A program made the position numbers and the translations under genes. DNA of 21,863 bases from the IMG/VR virus record IMGVR_UViG_3300042691_014309, positions 1 through 21,863 of that record. The stretch is one strand, 5' to 3'. The notes under the pieces are model-generated. The model was not told the origin of the DNA and ran no database searches. It worked only from the letters and a program-made list of their open reading frames with translations. Source of the DNA: a virus. Each line of letters starts with the position of its first letter. Positions within the stretch are counted from its first letter, which is position 1. Positions 19,780 through 21,863 of this stretch are shown piece after piece.

Positions 19780-21024
19780 ATGAAAAAAGTTATTATAACA
19801 GAAACACAATATGATCTAATATCAAAAAGTTTGATTAGTGAAGCCGTTGGGGTTCCTGAATTCGTTATGGATTCTGCGGAAAAATTATATGGTATTGTGT
19901 CGGCATTTCTAAAAAAGATAGATAAAAAACAAGACGAATATAAACTAAAAACAAACGTAAATCTACCAATTGGTGATGAAGTTTTAAGGACTTTAAAACT
20001 TTCTGTACATACCGAAGAACTTGCTGGGTATAAAGGAAAAGTGGAGATTGCATCAATGGGAGTTTCATACGCATTTAAATTTGATAGAGGTATTTTAATG
20101 CAGATTAATGAAACATCTAGTGAGATAGAATTAAATGTGAATTTTGTTACATCAAGTGAGTGGGAACCAAAGGATCTATACGATAGATTCGTTAGGGATG
20201 AGGTTAATACCATATCAGTAATGGCTCACGAATTAAAACATAGATTTGATAGATTAAAAAAGAAGGTAGAACTTGTTGGTGGAACGGCGGATTATCAGGC
20301 CTATTCTAAAGGAATGTCTTTTGGTATTCCGGTGATTGAAGAATTTATGAGGAATAGTTATTTTATTCAAAATGCCGAAAACTTGGTGAGACCTACAGAG
20401 ATTGCAACAAGAATGATTAAAAAAGGTATAACAAGAGATGAGTTTTACGAGTTCATAACAAATGATATTGTTTATGATGAATTAAAAGAAATAAAAAACT
20501 TCTCATTTGAACATTTAATTTCTGGTTTAAAAAGTCAAATGGGTAGATGTGATGAATTATTGAAGTTTGTTGGGTTAAAACCAAAAACAATGTCCATTGA
20601 GAAAAAAATTGAGGAAGTATTGATAATTGTTTATGTTAATATTGTAAATGCCAAAATGGAGGCTTTTGATAATTATTTCTTTGATCATTATGATATGATG
20701 GTACAACAGATGGGGCCTTTGGTTAAAATGTTTATGGAACAAGCACCAAATCAAGAAGAGAAAGAAAAAATTAGAGATAAATATATTAGATATGTTATTA
20801 AATATGAAGGTAGAGAAATTGATTTCTTTAAAGATGAGTGTGAAAAGTTTAATTATATTGCAACAAAAGTGATGAAAAAAATATCAAAAGTATATTCCCT
20901 TCTACCTGAAGAAGATAAAACGCAAACCAATGAGTCAATATTGGATTGGGATCTACATCAAAAAATGATGGAAAAAAAATACGGAAAAAGACCAATAGAA
21001 AACACGTACAATTTCAAAAAATAA
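19780..21024 (+). CDS. Predicted zinc metalloprotease (HELKH) with N-terminal tag
   Basis: A 414-residue protein. The N-terminal tag is MKKVIITETQYDLISKSLIS followed by EA. A beta-rich segment (residues 80-130) precedes an active-site helix TISVMAHELKHRFDRLKK with HExxH at 150-154 (H150, E151, H154), the zincin signature. About 50 residues later NLVRPTEIATRMIKKG supplies a plausible third ligand, Glu. The last 150 residues are helical and charged. Such HELxH proteins are found in large phages, often unannotated. A tagged protease would fit ejection with the DNA, acting early in the host; that is inference. No signal peptide. Confidence 0.8.
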   Translation: MKKVIITETQYDLISKSLISEAVGVPEFVMDSAEKLYGIVSAFLKKIDKKQDEYKLKTNVNLPIGDEVLRTLKLSVHTEELAGYKGKVEIASMGVSYAFKFDRGILMQINETSSEIELNVNFVTSSEWEPKDLYDRFVRDEVNTISVMAHELKHRFDRLKKKVELVGGTADYQAYSKGMSFGIPVIEEFMRNSYFIQNAENLVRPTEIATRMIKKGITRDEFYEFITNDIVYDELKEIKNFSFEHLISGLKSQMGRCDELLKFVGLKPKTMSIEKKIEEVLIIVYVNIVNAKMEAFDNYFFDHYDMMVQQMGPLVKMFMEQAPNQEEKEKIRDKYIRYVIKYEGREIDFFKDECEKFNYIATKVMKKISKVYSLLPEEDKTQTNESILDWDLHQKMMEKKYGKRPIENTYNFKK

Positions 21025-21025
21025 T

Positions 21026-21055
21026 TTGTGAGTTAAAAATATTTTCATATCTTTG
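21026..21055 (+). promoter_or_regulatory. Host-type promoter TTG-N19-TATCTTTG, leaderless spacing
   Basis: TTG at 21026-21028, 19 nt, TATCTTTG at 21048-21055, then TGAT and ATG 21060. Confidence 0.85.
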
Positions 21056-21059
21056 TGAT

Positions 21060-21293
21060 ATGGAAAAGTTCAACTTTAATTACAAACAACTTAAAAGTGA
21101 AGGGACTATGTACTTCACCTATGGTAATTTATCAATCAAACTACGTAATGTAAGTCAAGACAGATTTAATGTCTTTATGACCATTACCTTTGATGGTAAA
21201 ACTATATTCTGTCAGGATTATAGATCCAAAACATCAATTATCAAAAGAGTTGATGAAATTTCCAAAAAGTACGAAAATGAAAAAACCCTGTAA
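21060..21293 (+). CDS. Small protein of unknown function
   Basis: A 77-residue beta-rich protein: MEKFNFNYKQLKSEGTMYFT, YGNLSIKLRNVSQDRFNVFM, DGKTIFCQDYRSKTSI and a helical tail EISKKYENEKTL. It is probably a small antiparallel sheet domain. Function unknown. It starts 4 nt after a perfect host-type promoter, so it is likely an early gene. Its end overlaps the next gene by 17 bases. Confidence 0.75.
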   Translation: MEKFNFNYKQLKSEGTMYFTYGNLSIKLRNVSQDRFNVFMTITFDGKTIFCQDYRSKTSIIKRVDEISKKYENEKTL

Positions 21294-21471
21294 AGAGTGC
21301 CCTCACCTCATCCGTAATCGTCATAATGATATGATTGTGGAGTTCGGAAAAAGAACCGGAAAGAAACACAATTGTCATATGACGGAAGGAAAAAAAGATT
21401 TGTGGAATGTAACGGATAAGAAACTTGAATGTTATGGAAGTAAAACGTCCTATGATAAACAATCGTTTTAA
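21277..21471 (+). CDS. Small Cys-rich protein, DUF6283-like
   Basis: A 64-residue protein: MKKPCKECPHLIRNRHNDMI with a CxxCP pair (Cys5, Cys8), then KKHNCHMTEGKKDLW and LECYGSK. The pattern CKxCP followed by a distant C-H pair matches small metal-binding proteins of the DUF6283 type found in phages, from memory. It probably binds zinc or an iron centre. ATG 21277 overlaps the end of the previous gene. An 11-bp hairpin spans its stop codon. Confidence 0.72.
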   Translation: MKKPCKECPHLIRNRHNDMIVEFGKRTGKKHNCHMTEGKKDLWNVTDKKLECYGSKTSYDKQSF

Positions 21472-21484
21472 TGTTGTTTATCAT
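21452..21484 (+). terminator. Strong hairpin across the stop of the Cys-rich gene
   Basis: ATGATAAACAA (21452-21462) pairs perfectly with TTGTTTATCAT (21474-21484), 11 bp with an 11-nt loop. The stop codon is in the loop. Only a short T-rich tail (TTTGTTATAC) follows, so it is a probable but not classic terminator. Confidence 0.55.
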
Positions 21485-21486
21485 TT

Positions 21487-21496
21487 GTTATACACA
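21487..21496. repeat. Left arm of a 10-bp inverted repeat flanking the last gene
   Basis: GTTATACACA here is the perfect reverse complement of TGTGTATAAC at 21791-21800. The arms flank one gene. Confidence 0.6.
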
Positions 21497-21530
21497 GTTT
21501 AATCGGAATTAACAACTAAAATTTAATAAA

Positions 21531-21788
21531 ATGAAAAAATATAGAATTAAAGAAGAAAAGTTTGAAGATGGTAGGAGTGAATTTTATCCTCAATTTTTAG
21601 GTAGAGTGTTGGAACAACGTAGAAGTGTTTTAGATAAAAAACAGGTAGTGTTTGATGAAGTTGATGGGTGGATAACGCTAAATAAAGGTGGATTACCTAA
21701 TGATGGTTATAATGATGCTATGGAAATCATAAAACACGATAAAAGAAGTATAGTTAAAATTGAGGAGAAAATTCACGTTGTAGATTAA
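21531..21788 (+). CDS. Small conserved-looking protein of Bacteroidota type
   Basis: An 85-residue soluble protein: MKKYRIKEEKFEDGRSEFYP, QFLGRVLEQRRSVLDKKQVV, FDEVDGWITLNKGGLPNDGY, then EIIKHDKRSIVKIEEKIHVV. The opening, with KYRIKE and SEFYPQ, is a pattern of short hypothetical proteins in Bacteroidota genomes, from memory. Function is unknown. It has an untranslated leader of about 35 nt (AACAACTAAAATTTAATAAA) and lies between the two arms of a 10-bp inverted repeat, so it could be a mobile cassette-like unit. Confidence 0.72.
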   Translation: MKKYRIKEEKFEDGRSEFYPQFLGRVLEQRRSVLDKKQVVFDEVDGWITLNKGGLPNDGYNDAMEIIKHDKRSIVKIEEKIHVVD

Positions 21789-21790
21789 AT

Positions 21791-21863
21791 TGTGTATAAC
21801 GGTTGGGTATATGTGAAGTACCTTACCACAGAAATTTAAATTTAGTAGAAACTTTATGAGGTA
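21791..21863. repeat. Right arm of the inverted repeat and start of a cut-off structured region
   Basis: TGTGTATAAC (21791-21800) is followed by GGTTGGGTATATG, including GTTGGGT, which fits the integron core GTTRRRY. The region runs off the window, so whether it forms an attC-like imperfect palindrome cannot be seen. Confidence 0.35.

Noticed and set aside
1-21863. CRISPR array, rRNA, integrase or complete transposon
   Set aside because: No regularly spaced repeats, rRNA-like sequence, tyrosine/serine recombinase or transposase was seen.

Overview
The window looks like about 22 kb of a large tailed phage (or closely related provirus) of a Bacteroidota host, probably a flavobacterium-like organism. 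The DNA is AT-rich, genes are short and tightly packed and often overlap at ATGA or TAA-ATG junctions, and most have no ribosome-binding motif. Four promoters match the Bacteroidota primary-sigma form exactly (TTG, 19 nt, TATCTTTG). The content is phage-like: thioredoxin and glutaredoxin, an m4C/m6A DNA methyltransferase, a DUF3310 domain, a lytic transglycosylase, a polynucleotide-kinase-like P-loop protein, Nudix, DUF192, two free-standing homing endonucleases, small lipoproteins and many unknown small proteins. No host housekeeping genes, rRNA, tRNA or CRISPR array were seen.

Layout. 1-600: thioredoxin and glutaredoxin overlap, ending at a bidirectional terminator. 627-2607: three minus-strand genes of unknown function. 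2699-4165: a large acidic protein with an N-terminal tag. 4211-7382: a tightly overlapping block, ending with a SAM-methyltransferase/DUF3310 fusion and a DNA methyltransferase. 7397-9264: small genes and a zinc-ribbon protein with a structured leader. 9319-10194 (minus): a transglycosylase and a membrane protein. 10319-13256: a DHH/DHHA1 phosphoesterase followed by a PD-(D/E)XK/Vsr-like homing endonuclease. 13244-14030: divergent DUF192 and Nudix genes. 14059-16397: a possible small RNA, three tandem paralogues and two lipoproteins. 16515-19423: a tagged protein, a kinase-like protein, an HNH homing endonuclease and a metallophosphoesterase. 19450-21024: two tagged proteins, one with a HELKH zinc-protease motif. 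21060-21788: three small genes.

Main discovery. Two unrelated enzymes, the DHH phosphoesterase (10319-11743) and the metallophosphoesterase (18753-19423), are each interrupted inside their first metal-binding motif by a tiny stop-containing insert built on one plan. A codon is followed directly by a stop, then the same codon returns: CTT-TGA-CTT (6 nt) and ACT-TA-ACT (5 nt, forming TAA). Removing the insert restores HQDLDG and SDTHFGH exactly. In both cases a strong in-gene hairpin ends at the take-off codon (19 bp with one bulge; 9 bp perfect). This is the layout expected for programmed translational hopping, as a miniature of the T4 gene 60 bypass. Each gene also lies beside a homing endonuclease gene, as gene 60 does with mobA. 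I propose that the inserts protect the conserved target from the endonuclease while translational hopping preserves the enzyme. The sequence shows the layout; the hopping and its purpose are inference.

Regulation. Besides the host-type promoters, a TATTTAT box sits upstream of most other transcription units in gene orientation. Both box types often lie only 4-5 nt from the ATG, suggesting leaderless mRNAs and an early/late promoter split. Several proteins under TATTTAT boxes carry short N-terminal peptides ending in (I/L)-x-E, which resemble prohead-protease-processed capsid-targeting peptides.
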